From NCBI RefSeq assembly GCF_008764295.1, contig NZ_VTQX01000036.1, positions 1 to 46,567 on the forward strand: a stretch of 46,567 bases of DNA. Reading direction: 5' to 3'. The notes below the pieces were generated by a model, which was given only the letters and a program-made list of their open reading frames with translations, did no database searches and was not told the DNA's origin. Shown piece after piece: positions 9,880 through 18,692 of the stretch. Position numbers and translations under genes: made by a program. This DNA is from Bacillus methanolicus (GTDB lineage: Bacteria > Bacillota > Bacilli > Bacillales > Cytobacillaceae). Positions within the stretch are counted from its first letter, which is position 1, and each line of letters opens with the position of its first letter.

Positions 9880-10005
9880 AAAAGCGGAAACGGCTTGTTC
9901 AGCCCCGACAAGCATATGACGATCTAGGAAAGAAGGCGCTCTTTGCCTTCATTCCTAGAGTGGCTTATGACCTCGAGGGGCTAGCCGTTGCAGCTAGACA
10001 TTATG
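9880..10005. repeat. Highly structured repeat element downstream of groEL
   Basis: About 125 bases fold as one nested imperfect palindrome. AACGGCT (9889) pairs with AGCCGTT (9983), AGCCCC (9901) with GGGGCT (9977), TCTAGGAA (9923) with TTCCTAGA (9952), and GAAGGC with GCCTTC at the tip. The stretch is GC-richer than its surroundings. I recall near-identical elements dispersed between genes in several Bacillaceae genomes, so it is probably a MITE-like or REP-like element. That recollection was not checked. It could act as a groEL 3' stabiliser. Confidence 0.65.
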
Positions 10006-10086
10006 TCACCAAACCCTGATATATAAGGATTTTATGTAAGATAAGAGTGAAAAGTTAACATTTTGCTAACATTGAGGTTTTTAACG

Positions 10087-10132
10087 GAGGCTTCTCATTA
10101 GTTCATTGAACTTTTGAGAGGCTTCTTTTTTT
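10087..10132 (+). terminator. Terminator, probably of groESL
   Basis: GAGGCTTCTCA pairs with TGAGAGGCTTC (G-T pairs allowed). An inner AGTTCA / TGAACT extends the hairpin, and seven T follow. Between 10133 and 10416 I see no gene or clear site. Confidence 0.85.
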
Positions 10133-10416
10133 ATTTTTGGGGATATTTTCGCTTCTTCCTTTTATGTTCGGGTAGAACTTGTAGAAAATTGCTCTCTGGT
10201 CTTAAACCGTATGGCTATTACTAAGATGTGGACATTGTTGATTCGCAGGATTTCTTAACTGTCTATTAGCGAGGAAGTTGATGTCTATGAAAGTGAAATA
10301 AATAGACGCATGTATTCCTCCCTTTTCATTAGGTACGATTGACTACAAACAAAATAGGCGGGGGCGTTCTTAAATAAAAATATACTTGTTATTATAAATA
10401 TTCTCATAAATGATAT

Positions 10417-10431
10417 TGACAATCATTATCA
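10417..10431. promoter_or_regulatory. Fur box 1
   Basis: TGACAATCATTATCA matches the 7-1-7 Fur box (TGATAATNATTATCA) at 14 of 15 positions. It overlaps TTGACA at 10416-10421, which could be a -35 element, so bound Fur would block the promoter when iron is plentiful. Confidence 0.85.
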
Positions 10432-10464
10432 ATTAGAAGTAAGATAATAGTTGTGTGATAGTAA

Positions 10465-10479
10465 TGATAATCATTATCA
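10465..10479. promoter_or_regulatory. Fur box 2 (perfect 7-1-7)
   Basis: TGATAATCATTATCA is a perfect 7-1-7 Fur box. It lies 48 bases after box 1, upstream of the ferric-siderophore transporter genes. Confidence 0.92.
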
Positions 10480-10526
10480 ATTATAAAGGGATAATTGAAA
10501 TGATTATTTGAAAAGTTGGAGCTGGC

Positions 10527-10556
10527 TTGACAGCGATAATTATTATCTTGTTTTAT
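10527..10556 (+). promoter_or_regulatory. Fur box 3 inside a second promoter
   Basis: TTGACA at 10527-10532 and TTTTAT at 10551-10556 have an 18-base spacer. GATAAT-T-ATTATC (10535-10547), a Fur-type palindrome, occupies that spacer. This is the promoter closest to the transporter genes, leaving a leader of about 130 bases. Confidence 0.65.
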
Positions 10557-10694
10557 GTTGTAGATATGCCTGTGTTTTATAGAGATAAAGAGTATTTTAT
10601 GAGGGCATAAAAAAGAACAAAGATAGTCAATTTATCAGTTCAATAGGCTCTGAATTTTAAAAATTTATAATACATAAGGAAAGAGGTAAGAGAG

Positions 10695-11723
10695 ATGGGG
10701 AAGTTTAAATTAACTGTCATTATGGCCATTTTTATTTTGATGTTGGCGGCATGTTCAAGTGCGGATAATGCAAATAGTGAACCTGAGGATAATGAACCTG
10801 AAGCAAGTGAGCAAGAAGAGGAGGCAACCGAACCTGCAACAGTTGAAATCACTGATGCACACGGAACGGTTACGGTTCCTGTAAATCCCAAGAATGTAGT
10901 AGCTTTGGATAATAGAACGTTTGAAACGTTGGCTGATTGGAATATTGAGTTAGCTGCTGTACCAAAAGCGGTAATGACCTCGGATTCACCGTATGTATTA
11001 GATGAAAACGTTCAAGATATTGGGAATCACCGTGAGCCAAACCTTGAAATAATAGCGGCTGTAGACCCTGAGCTTGTTTTCGTAGGTCAAAGGTTTTCCG
11101 GATATTATGAAGATATAAAAAAATTAGTGCCAAATGCTGCTGTTATTGATCTAAATGTTGACGTTTCTGAGGAAGCCAGTGCGCCTGGAGAAAATTTAGT
11201 AAATGGATTTAAAGAAACTACCCTTAATTTGGGGAAAATTTTTGATAAAAATGAAGAGGCTGAACAATTGATAGCTAGTTTTGAGCAGGCGATTGAAAAA
11301 GCTAAGTCTGCGTATAATGGCAGCGATAGAGTGATGAGTGTTATCGTTTCAGGTGGAAATATAAACTTTTCAGCTCCGCACACTGGACGTGTTTGGGGTC
11401 CGTTATTTGAAATTTTTGGATGGATTCCAGCTTTAGAAGTTGAGAATACGACTACAGATCACCAGGGTGATGAGATTTCAGTTGAGGCGATTGCACAAAG
11501 TAATCCTGATTGGCTCTTCGTCTTAGACCGTGATGCTCCAATATCCGGTGAAACAGATAAAGTCCCTGCTCAGGATGTAATCGACAATTCACCTGCTCTT
11601 CAAAACACAACGGCTGTTACTGAAGGACAAATTATTTATGCACCAATGGATACTTATTTAAATGAATCAGTGCAAACTTTTATAGAGTTATTTGAAAACA
11701 TGGCTAATACTTTAGCTAAGTAG
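10695..11723 (+). CDS. Ferric-siderophore-binding lipoprotein (YclQ/FatB-like)
   Basis: This 342-residue lipoprotein captures an iron-siderophore at the cell surface. The signal peptide ends in the lipobox LAAC with lipidated C20. An acidic Glu/Asp-rich linker runs to about residue 50. The class III periplasmic-binding fold of iron transporters follows (NVVALDNRTFETLADWNIELAAVPK is divided here over two motifs; NREPNLEIIAAVDPELVFVG-like text is at about 110-135). Relatives bind petrobactin and other catecholates; the ligand cannot be read from sequence. It is first of a four-gene operon behind three Fur boxes, so iron repression is expected. Confidence 0.88.
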   Translation: MGKFKLTVIMAIFILMLAACSSADNANSEPEDNEPEASEQEEEATEPATVEITDAHGTVTVPVNPKNVVALDNRTFETLADWNIELAAVPKAVMTSDSPYVLDENVQDIGNHREPNLEIIAAVDPELVFVGQRFSGYYEDIKKLVPNAAVIDLNVDVSEEASAPGENLVNGFKETTLNLGKIFDKNEEAEQLIASFEQAIEKAKSAYNGSDRVMSVIVSGGNINFSAPHTGRVWGPLFEIFGWIPALEVENTTTDHQGDEISVEAIAQSNPDWLFVLDRDAPISGETDKVPAQDVIDNSPALQNTTAVTEGQIIYAPMDTYLNESVQTFIELFENMANTLAK

Positions 11724-11742
11724 TGTGAAGGAGTTTAACGCA

Positions 11743-12759
11743 GTGCCTAAAAATATCATCACCGGGATTGAGAGATTTTCTCAATCCCGGTTTTATAACC
11801 ACAATAAGATTTGGACAAAACCCTTTATATTAGCCATTATCATTGTCATTGGTTTAGGTGTTATTTCGCTGTTTACTGGAGTTTATGATATAGCTGGGCA
11901 AGAAGATGGAATGGAAATGTTTTTTATCACTCGTGTCCCAAGAACAGTTGCACTTATGCTTACTGGAGCCGCCATGGCAATGGCAGGACTCGTTATGCAG
12001 CTAATTACACAGAACCGTTTAGTTGAACCTACCACAACGGGTACGATGGAGTGGGCAGGTTTGGGACTCCTTGTTATTTATTTATTTGTTCCAGGACCCT
12101 CTTTAGTACTTAGAATGACTGGTGCAATCATTTTTTCTTTTGTAGGAACGATGATTTTCTTTTTATTCTTAAGAAGGGTTAGACTTCGTTCCTCTTTAAT
12201 TGTTCCGATTATTGGTCTGATGCTAGGGGCAGTTATTTCTGCTGTTTCCACCTTTTTAGGACTCTTTTTCCAAATGACACAAGTAATTGAAGGATGGTTT
12301 GTTGGTTCTTTTGCCTCTGTTCAAGCCGGAAGATATGAGTATTTATGGATTATTGTCATCGTTACAATTCTTATTTTTATTTATGCGAATAGGTTAACTT
12401 TAGCTGGTCTGGGGGAAGATGTTGCCACAAGTCTTGGAGTCAATTATAATACGCTCCTTCTTTTGGCTAATGGCCTTATTGCAGTTGCAGTTGGTATTGT
12501 TGCAGCAGTAATTGGGAACTTGCCATTTCTAGGTTTAATTGTTCCCAATATTATTTCCATGATTAGGGGAGACGATCTTAAAAGTAATCTGCCTTGGGTA
12601 TGTGTGAGCGGAATGGGGACGATTACTCTTTGTGACATCATTTCTCGAACCATTATTATGCCTTTTGAAGTGCCGGTCTCTTTAATCCTTGGCACAGTAG
12701 GCTCAGTCGTATTTATTACGATTTTAATGAGACAAAGGAAATCAAGGAGGCTAAGATGA
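11743..12759 (+). CDS. Ferric-siderophore ABC permease 1 (YclN/CeuB-like)
   Basis: The product has 338 residues and about nine membrane helices of the FecCD family. TRVPRTVALMLTGAAMAMAG and MQLITQNRLVEPTTTGTMEW are typical of the first permease in Ycl/Fat systems. NLPFLGLIVPNI precedes the ATPase-coupling segment. The start is GTG 11743, nine bases from AAGGAG at 11728. An in-frame GTG at 11725 overlaps that site. The stop overlaps the next gene as ATGA. It pairs with the second permease to form the channel. Confidence 0.9.
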   Translation: MPKNIITGIERFSQSRFYNHNKIWTKPFILAIIIVIGLGVISLFTGVYDIAGQEDGMEMFFITRVPRTVALMLTGAAMAMAGLVMQLITQNRLVEPTTTGTMEWAGLGLLVIYLFVPGPSLVLRMTGAIIFSFVGTMIFFLFLRRVRLRSSLIVPIIGLMLGAVISAVSTFLGLFFQMTQVIEGWFVGSFASVQAGRYEYLWIIVIVTILIFIYANRLTLAGLGEDVATSLGVNYNTLLLLANGLIAVAVGIVAAVIGNLPFLGLIVPNIISMIRGDDLKSNLPWVCVSGMGTITLCDIISRTIIMPFEVPVSLILGTVGSVVFITILMRQRKSRRLR

Positions 12760-13817
12760 ACGCGTTGGAGTATAGAAAGAAAGAGAATGTTAAGCTCGAT
12801 ATTAGCCTTCATAATGAAAGTAGAACTGCTAGAGCTTTTCGTACGAAGAAAGATGAAAAACGATATTGGTTTCTGCTCATTTCATTAATTGCTCTTGGTC
12901 TTCTTTTTTCCTACGGACTTTTAGTGTATAACAATCCGGTTCCGATCGATTCACCTTCTTTTATTCCCGTTGTTGAAAGAAGAATCGGAGCTGTCGTTGC
13001 CATGCTTATTGCAGCAGTTTGCCATAGCTTATCGACTGTTGCGTTTCAATCGATTACGAATAATCGAATTATCACTCCTTCACTTTTAGGCTTCGAATCA
13101 CTTTACTCAGCTATTCATACGAGTACAATGTTTTTATTTGGAGCTAGTGCAATGGTGAGCTTCAGTGGGATTGGGCCATTTTTTCTTCAAGTTAGTCTTA
13201 TGGTTTTAATGAGTTTGCTCCTTTATGGATGGCTGCTCTCGGGGAAATATGGGAATTTACAGCTTGTGCTCTTAGTTGGAATTATTATCGGAACTGGGTT
13301 GAATACGGTGTCGGCTTTTATGAGAAAACTTCTTGCGCCATCTGAGTTTGACCTATTGCAGACAAGATTGATTGGTTCTATCAATAATGCGGATGCTGAA
13401 TATTTTCCAATTGTTATTCCGATGGTCACCGCTGTTGCCTTATTGCTTTTTGTTTTTTCTAAGAAATTAAATATATTGTCACTTGGTAAAGATGTCTCTA
13501 CTACTTTTGGCGTTAAATACCAATCTAATATTATTTATGCACTTGTATTAGTTGCTGTTTTGATGTCCATTTCAACGGCTGTAGTGGGCCCTCTTACTTT
13601 CTTTGGATTTTTAGTTGCTATTTTGAGTTATCAAGCGGCGCCAACTTATGACCATCGATATATTTTTCCAATGGCTCTTGCTATAGGGTTCTTTGTCTTA
13701 ACAGCTGCCTACTTTTTCATGTACCATGTAATCAATCTTCAAGCTGTTTCCGTATTTATTGAACTGTTTGGCGGAATCCTATTTCTAATTGTAATTTTAA
13801 GGAAGAGGTCTCTATGA
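12756..13817 (+). CDS. Ferric-siderophore ABC permease 2 (YclO/CeuC-like)
   Basis: This 353-residue FecCD-family permease has a hydrophilic N terminus of about 45 residues, then eight to ten helices. VERRIGAVVAMLIAAVCHSL and NRIITPSLLGFESLY match the second permease of Ycl-type importers. ATG 12756 lies behind AAGGAGG and overlaps the previous stop. Its own stop overlaps the ATPase start, showing tight coupling. Confidence 0.9.
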   Translation: MNALEYRKKENVKLDISLHNESRTARAFRTKKDEKRYWFLLISLIALGLLFSYGLLVYNNPVPIDSPSFIPVVERRIGAVVAMLIAAVCHSLSTVAFQSITNNRIITPSLLGFESLYSAIHTSTMFLFGASAMVSFSGIGPFFLQVSLMVLMSLLLYGWLLSGKYGNLQLVLLVGIIIGTGLNTVSAFMRKLLAPSEFDLLQTRLIGSINNADAEYFPIVIPMVTAVALLLFVFSKKLNILSLGKDVSTTFGVKYQSNIIYALVLVAVLMSISTAVVGPLTFFGFLVAILSYQAAPTYDHRYIFPMALAIGFFVLTAAYFFMYHVINLQAVSVFIELFGGILFLIVILRKRSL

Positions 13818-14566
13818 TAAAAATTGATAATGCTAGAAAGATGTATACGGATGAAGTAAAGATTGGACCATTAAATATTGAAATACCAAAGGCTGGGTTT
13901 ACTTCTTTAATTGGACCCAATGGTGCTGGAAAGTCTACGACTCTTTTGATGATTGGAAGACTTTTAAACATGGATGAAGGTCAAATTATGATTTCTAGTA
14001 TGGATGTATCTTCTTCAAAATCAAATGACTTAGCGAAAATCGTCACTATTTTGCGACAAGAAAATCATTTTGTAACGAGGCTTACGGTTAGACAACTAGC
14101 TGGATTTGGACGATTTCCATATTCAAAGGGGAGATTGACGAGCGAAGACGAAGAAATTATTTCTAAATATATCGATTTTTTAGACTTAACAGATTTGGAA
14201 GATCGATATTTAGATGAGCTATCAGGCGGTCAAAGACAAAGAGCATATGTTGCAATGGTTTTGTGCCAAGAGACAGAATATGTACTATTGGATGAGCCTC
14301 TGAACAATCTCGATGTTGCTCGTTCTGTTCAAATGATGGAGTATTTAAGACATGTTGTGAATGATTTCGGAAGAACTATTCTGACTGTTATGCATGATAT
14401 AAATTTTGCAGCTAAATATTCTGATCGAATTTGTGCTATGAAAGATGGGCAAATTGCGGCATTTGGAACAGTAGAAGAGATTATGGACTCAGAACTTTTG
14501 ACAGACATTTTTGAAACGAAAATAGAAATTATTGAGGGTCCGTATGGGCCGATAGCTGTATATTAG
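13814..14566 (+). CDS. Ferric-siderophore ABC ATPase (YclP-like)
   Basis: The product has 250 residues and powers the importer. Walker A GPNGAGKST is at 34-42, the signature LSGGQ at 136-140, Walker B VLLDE at 157-161, and the switch histidine H194 in VMHDINFAA. All catalytic residues are present. ATG 13814 overlaps the permease stop. No clear terminator follows; a weak ACCGC/GCGGT hairpin lies at about 14629-14650, and 14567-14773 shows no gene. Confidence 0.92.
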   Translation: MIKIDNARKMYTDEVKIGPLNIEIPKAGFTSLIGPNGAGKSTTLLMIGRLLNMDEGQIMISSMDVSSSKSNDLAKIVTILRQENHFVTRLTVRQLAGFGRFPYSKGRLTSEDEEIISKYIDFLDLTDLEDRYLDELSGGQRQRAYVAMVLCQETEYVLLDEPLNNLDVARSVQMMEYLRHVVNDFGRTILTVMHDINFAAKYSDRICAMKDGQIAAFGTVEEIMDSELLTDIFETKIEIIEGPYGPIAVY

Positions 14567-14773
14567 TCACTAAGTTTTAAAAATTTCATATAGTCAAGAA
14601 ATCTAATAGATCATTAGCCCAAATTATAACCGCCATTCTATTTGCGGTGTTTAGAAGAAGGAATATTCAATTTCCTATTAGGTGCATTTTCTTAAGAGCT
14701 ATAGTTTCAATCCATTTATTTTTTATATCTATATTAGATGGTAAGGCAGTTTATCATGGAGGGAGGATATATA

Positions 14774-15478
14774 ATGAAAGTATATTGGACAAAAATAAAT
14801 AAGATTATTGAAGAAACGCCGGAAGTTCGAACGTACCTGCTCGCCTGTCCGCAAGACTTTACATGGGAAGAAGGTTCTCACACTCACTTTGCACTAGAGG
14901 GGTTTAATGCTGGAGATAAACCAAACCGCAGTTTGATTCGCCATATGTCAATCTCCACTTTACCCTATGAAGAAGCGATTGGCATCACAACTCGTATTAG
15001 AGAGCAATGCTCTGAGTTTAAAACGATATTAAAGAATCTTAAAGTCGGAGATGAAGTTGCCATATTTAAAACGCATTCAAATGTACCACTGAAAAGAGAA
15101 GGGAAAAATGTTTACTTATTGTCATCTGGTGTAGGTCTGGCCACTTTCAGATCAATTGTACTTGAATATTTTAGACGAGCAGACAACGTGAGTCGTGTTC
15201 ATTCTTTAAACATCCGTTCAGCAAAAGAGTTCTTATTTACAGATGTTTTTGTATCAGCACCTGATCAGAAGTTTACATCACAGTTTGTCGATAATCGTCA
15301 CGACTACTATGAAGAAGTGAAGAATCTTGCTGCAGACAATGATGGTCTTTACTATGTTGTTGGCAGTAATGAATTTATCGTACAGAATCTTGATGTTCTG
15401 CGTGTGAAGGGGATCAAGGCGGGACAGATTATACTCGATAAGCATGAGCAACAATTGGCAGAGTTTTTATCATTTTAA
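14774..15478 (+). CDS. FAD-dependent ferredoxin-reductase-type oxidoreductase
   Basis: This 234-residue protein has the ferredoxin-NADP reductase fold. The flavin-binding motif RHMSIS (R56 to S61) corresponds to RxYS. The nucleotide-binding segment SSGVGLATFRS replaces the usual GGxGxTP, so the nicotinamide partner may differ. It ends with a C-terminal Phe, common in flavin reductases. ATG 14774 follows the strong site GGAGGGAGG; an in-frame GTG at 14738 is less likely. Its place after the siderophore importer suggests reductive iron release in the cytoplasm; that is inference. No Fur box was seen in its own leader. Confidence 0.7.
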   Translation: MKVYWTKINKIIEETPEVRTYLLACPQDFTWEEGSHTHFALEGFNAGDKPNRSLIRHMSISTLPYEEAIGITTRIREQCSEFKTILKNLKVGDEVAIFKTHSNVPLKREGKNVYLLSSGVGLATFRSIVLEYFRRADNVSRVHSLNIRSAKEFLFTDVFVSAPDQKFTSQFVDNRHDYYEEVKNLAADNDGLYYVVGSNEFIVQNLDVLRVKGIKAGQIILDKHEQQLAEFLSF

Positions 15479-15645
15479 TGGAATGGAGGGTTAAGGTAAG
15501 AATACGAGAATATGGCCATTTTCTATTGACGGATTGCTGTACACTTAATTAAATATCATAAGAAACTTACATTACTTTGCTGTATCTCGCTTTCTAATTT
15601 AATGATCGACAAATCTACTAGTAATAGAAAATTTCATTCCTCTAG

Positions 15646-15690
15646 AAAAAACACGGATTGCTCTTAAACAGGAGTAATCCGTGTTTTTTT
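15646..15690 (+). terminator. Terminator after the oxidoreductase
   Basis: AAAAAACACGGATTGCTC pairs with GAGTAATCCGTGTTTTTT (one G-T) over an eight-base loop, with a T tract. It lies 168 bases after the reductase stop. A promoter-like pair TTGACG-N17-TTAAAT at 15526-15554 lies between, so a short independent RNA ending here is possible. Confidence 0.88.
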
Positions 15691-15760
15691 TATTATTGAG
15701 GGGTAAAATATGGAAACTCGCACATAATAATATCGTTATAACAATAGAAGGTTAGGATGA

Positions 15761-15907
15761 ATGACGATGAAACAAATGAAAAAACACACACAACCTAGAA
15801 AAAGCAATGCCATGTATCAAAGACATGAAAGGAAACTAGTATGGCTAACCTTTATTGTGGCGGCAATTATGCTTTTATCTATTATTGGCAGAGTTGTAGG
15901 CGGATAA
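15761..15907 (+). CDS. Small single-helix membrane protein upstream of bd oxidase
   Basis: A 48-residue frame starts at ATG 15761. The N-terminal half is basic and hydrophilic (KKHTQPRKS), then one membrane helix spans about residues 27-45 (WLTFIVAAIMLLSIIG). It ends at TAA 15905-15907, and the ribosome site of cydA (AAAGGAGGG) overlaps that stop, so it is co-transcribed and probably coupled. Its own site is weak (GGTTAGGA). I do not recognise a family. The position and size suggest an accessory factor for the oxidase, by inference only. Confidence 0.6.
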   Translation: MTMKQMKKHTQPRKSNAMYQRHERKLVWLTFIVAAIMLLSIIGRVVGG

Positions 15908-15920
15908 AGGAGGGAATGGA

Positions 15921-17261
15921 TTGATTAATGAGGAGGCAGTTTACTACAGTAGGATCCTGACAGAAACTACATTATCATTTCATATTATATATGCAACCTT
16001 AGGGGTAGGCGTACCTCTAATGATCATGATTGCCCACTGGGTAGGTATAAAGAAAAATGACGAACATTATATATTGCTTGCTCGAAGGTGGACAAGAGGG
16101 TTTATTATAACGGTTGCTGTGGGGGTGGTTACAGGTACAGCAATTGGATTACAGCTTTCTTTATTATGGCCGAATTTCATGGAGTTGGCGGGAAATGTAA
16201 TCGCTCTACCATTATTTATGGAGACGTTTGCGTTCTTTTTTGAAGCGATTTTTCTAGGCATATATTTGTATACTTGGGATCGGTTTGAAAATCAACGAAA
16301 GCATTTATTACTATTAATTCCTGTTGCAATCGGAGCATCCTTTTCTGCCGTATTTATTACTATTGTAAATGCATTTATGAATGCCCCGCAAGGATTTGAT
16401 TTAATAAATGGAGAGCTGGCAAATGTCAATCCAATCATGGCGATGTTTAATCCAGCGATGCCTACTAAAGTATCCCATGTCGTGGGTACAGCCTTTATGA
16501 CTTCAGCCTTTGTACTTGCTTCTATTGCGGCATTTCGTTTGCTAAGAGGTTCGAACCATATTTATCACAAAAAGGCACTCCTTTTAACCATGAAGATTGG
16601 ATTAATCTTTTCTCTGACTTCTTTAATTGTTGGGGATTTGTCTGGAAAATATTTGGCAGAATATCAACCTGAAAAGCTTGCAGCGGCAGAATGGCATTTT
16701 GAAACGAGTGAAAGTGCTGAACTGATTCTACTCGGATTTATGAATGAAGATGAAGAAATTAAGTATGCAATAAAAATTCCGTATGCATTGAGTATTCTAG
16801 CTCATGGATCACCGACAGCAGAAGTGATAGGTTTGGATCAGTTTGCTGAGGAAGATATACCTCCATTGTATATCCATTATCTCTTCAATATTATGGTTGT
16901 AATAGGGATGATGATGATAGGGGTGTCCCTGTTATTCCTTATTGGCAAAGCTAAAGGGTGGTCTATTGTTGAGTCAAAGCCGTACCGGTGGTTAATCGTT
17001 TTGGGCGGACCACTAGCAATTATAGCTATCGAAGCGGGTTGGTGGTTAGCAGAAGTAGGGAGACAACCGTGGATTCTCCGCGGAATCATGCGTACAGCAG
17101 AAGGAGCTACTACGAGTAATCATGTAAATCTTATGTTGCTTTTATTCTGTGGTCTCTACTTAATTCTAGGTGTGGGCTCAGTAGTTGTTTTGGTTAGAAT
17201 GTTTCGGATGAATCCAGTGGAAAGAGAATTGATGGATAGAAAAGGGGAAGTGCATAGATGA
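15921..17261 (+). CDS. cydA: Cytochrome bd-type ubiquinol/menaquinol oxidase subunit I
   Basis: The product has 446 residues, as in B. subtilis YthA and the short-Q-loop (CIO-like) bd oxidases. It oxidises quinol and reduces oxygen to water. Haem ligands are in place: H21 (b595), H186 and M390 (b558), with E101 and E108 near haem d and GRQPW at 380-384. The long Q-loop insert of E. coli CydA is missing. The start is TTG 15921, six bases from AAAGGAGGG. The stop overlaps the cydB start as ATGA. Such oxidases have high oxygen affinity and can be cyanide-insensitive. Confidence 0.93.
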   Translation: MINEEAVYYSRILTETTLSFHIIYATLGVGVPLMIMIAHWVGIKKNDEHYILLARRWTRGFIITVAVGVVTGTAIGLQLSLLWPNFMELAGNVIALPLFMETFAFFFEAIFLGIYLYTWDRFENQRKHLLLLIPVAIGASFSAVFITIVNAFMNAPQGFDLINGELANVNPIMAMFNPAMPTKVSHVVGTAFMTSAFVLASIAAFRLLRGSNHIYHKKALLLTMKIGLIFSLTSLIVGDLSGKYLAEYQPEKLAAAEWHFETSESAELILLGFMNEDEEIKYAIKIPYALSILAHGSPTAEVIGLDQFAEEDIPPLYIHYLFNIMVVIGMMMIGVSLLFLIGKAKGWSIVESKPYRWLIVLGGPLAIIAIEAGWWLAEVGRQPWILRGIMRTAEGATTSNHVNLMLLLFCGLYLILGVGSVVVLVRMFRMNPVERELMDRKGEVHR

Positions 17262-18289
17262 ATCTGAACCTAGAAATTATTGGGATTATTGTTCTCTGGA
17301 CATTTCTATTCGGCTATATTATTGTAGCCTCCATTGATTTTGGCGCTGGTTTCTTTAATGCATATGGAATCTTTACCAATAAGCAACATATTCTTACGAA
17401 AATTATTCAGAGATATTTATCCCCTGTTTGGGAGGTAACCAACGTATTTTTAGTTTTTTTCTTTGTTGGAATTGTCGGTTTTTTTCCAAAAACCGCCTAC
17501 TATTATGGAACGACTTTATTGGTACCTGTTAGTATTGCTGTTATCTTATTGGGGATACGCGGTTCGTATTATGCGTTTGAGACATATGGAGCACGTTCAC
17601 ATAAGGGATATGCTTTCATGTATGGTTTGTCAGGTTTATTATTACCAGCAGCACTTTCGATTGTCTTAACAATTTCAGAGGGCGGCTTCATTTTTATTGA
17701 AAATGGGAACCCGGTTCTTGATTATATGGCCTTATTTATGAGTCCGCTTACATGGAGTATTGTTGTGTTGAGCCTATCAGCTGTATTGTATATTTCTGCT
17801 GTGTTTTTAACCTGGTATGCAGATAAAGCAAATGATACACCTGCGACTGAATTGCTCCGCCGTTATGCATTAATTTGGGCATTGCCTACCATCATTACAG
17901 CAGGAGGAATTATTTACGAGTTAAGATTTCATAATGCGGATCATTATGAGGAGATTTTATCGTTTTGGTGGATGTTTTTAATTTCAGCTTTATTATTCAT
18001 AGGAACAGTATGGCTGCTCTGGAGACGGAAAAATTATGGTATAGCCTTTAGCTTGCTGATTGGCCAATTTGCATTTGCGTTTTATGGTTATGGGATATCT
18101 CATTACCCATACTTACTTTACCCACATCTAACGATATATGATAGCTTTACGAATGAGGCTATGGCTTTGGCTCTTATTATTGCATTTATTGCAGGTCTAG
18201 CCTTACTCATCCCTTCCCTGTATTTATTATTGAAGCTATTTTTATTTAATAAGGATTATGTTAGAGGAAACTCAGAGCATAAGCATTGA
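17258..18289 (+). CDS. cydB: Cytochrome bd-type oxidase subunit II
   Basis: This 343-residue membrane protein has about nine helices, typical of CydB/YthB. The N terminus carries the family segment YIIVASIDFGAGFF near residue 20-33. LSPVWEVTNVFLVFFFVG follows. It forms the heterodimer with subunit I and helps hold the haem groups. ATG 17258 overlaps the cydA stop. A CydS-like gene follows after 12 bases. No cydCD genes are present in the window. Confidence 0.92.
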   Translation: MNLNLEIIGIIVLWTFLFGYIIVASIDFGAGFFNAYGIFTNKQHILTKIIQRYLSPVWEVTNVFLVFFFVGIVGFFPKTAYYYGTTLLVPVSIAVILLGIRGSYYAFETYGARSHKGYAFMYGLSGLLLPAALSIVLTISEGGFIFIENGNPVLDYMALFMSPLTWSIVVLSLSAVLYISAVFLTWYADKANDTPATELLRRYALIWALPTIITAGGIIYELRFHNADHYEEILSFWWMFLISALLFIGTVWLLWRRKNYGIAFSLLIGQFAFAFYGYGISHYPYLLYPHLTIYDSFTNEAMALALIIAFIAGLALLIPSLYLLLKLFLFNKDYVRGNSEHKH

Positions 18290-18301
18290 GGGGGTTATAG
18301 G

Positions 18302-18409
18302 ATGGATGCATTTTTAGTCTTTGTCGCACCGTTTTTAGTGATTGGAACAGGGATAGCGGTGTCGTTCTGGTGGGTACAAAAGGATGGGGTTATCCGAAAG
18401 GAAGAATGA
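18302..18409 (+). CDS. cydS: CydS-like small subunit of cytochrome bd oxidase
   Basis: A 35-residue frame starts at ATG 18302 behind GAGGGGGTTATAG. It opens MDAFLVFVAPFLVIGTG and continues AVSFWWVQKDG, giving one membrane helix and a short charged tail. The pattern (aliphatic start, AP near residue 10, FW, then K-D) resembles the 33-residue CydS subunit known from the Geobacillus bd oxidase structure, as I recall it. CydS packs against subunit I and stabilises haem. The position after cydB agrees. Confidence 0.8.
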   Translation: MDAFLVFVAPFLVIGTGIAVSFWWVQKDGVIRKEE

Positions 18410-18548
18410 AAAACGATGTTTTGCGGCATGCATTTTGGACACTGTGAAGGCAGTGCGTGATTTGAACTTGCTGACTATAATTTAAACGTGTTTTATGCTT
18501 TTTTAGGGTGTGTCTTTGGAATATTTAACTTAATACTTGTTGAAATAT

Positions 18549-18607
18549 AAAAAGCAGACGGTTTAGAAGTGCGATCATTCATTTCTAGTGGACCTTCCGC
18601 TTTTTTT
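18549..18607 (+). terminator. Terminator of the bd oxidase operon
   Basis: AAAAAGCAGACGGT pairs with ACCTTCCGCTTTTT with two mismatches, and an inner TAGAAGTG / CATTTCTA extends the stem. Seven T follow. The stretch 18410-18548 holds no gene I can support. Confidence 0.75.
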
Positions 18608-18692
18608 ATGTCTAGGACTATTTGGAAGTGCATATTTCAGTGATTTGTTTGAGCAACGATATTTTCTATTGGAGAAATTGAATATCTTTTTC

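Noticed and set aside
15479..15760. Rex operator before the bd oxidase genes
   Set aside because: No TTGTGAA with a close TTCACAA was found in this leader.
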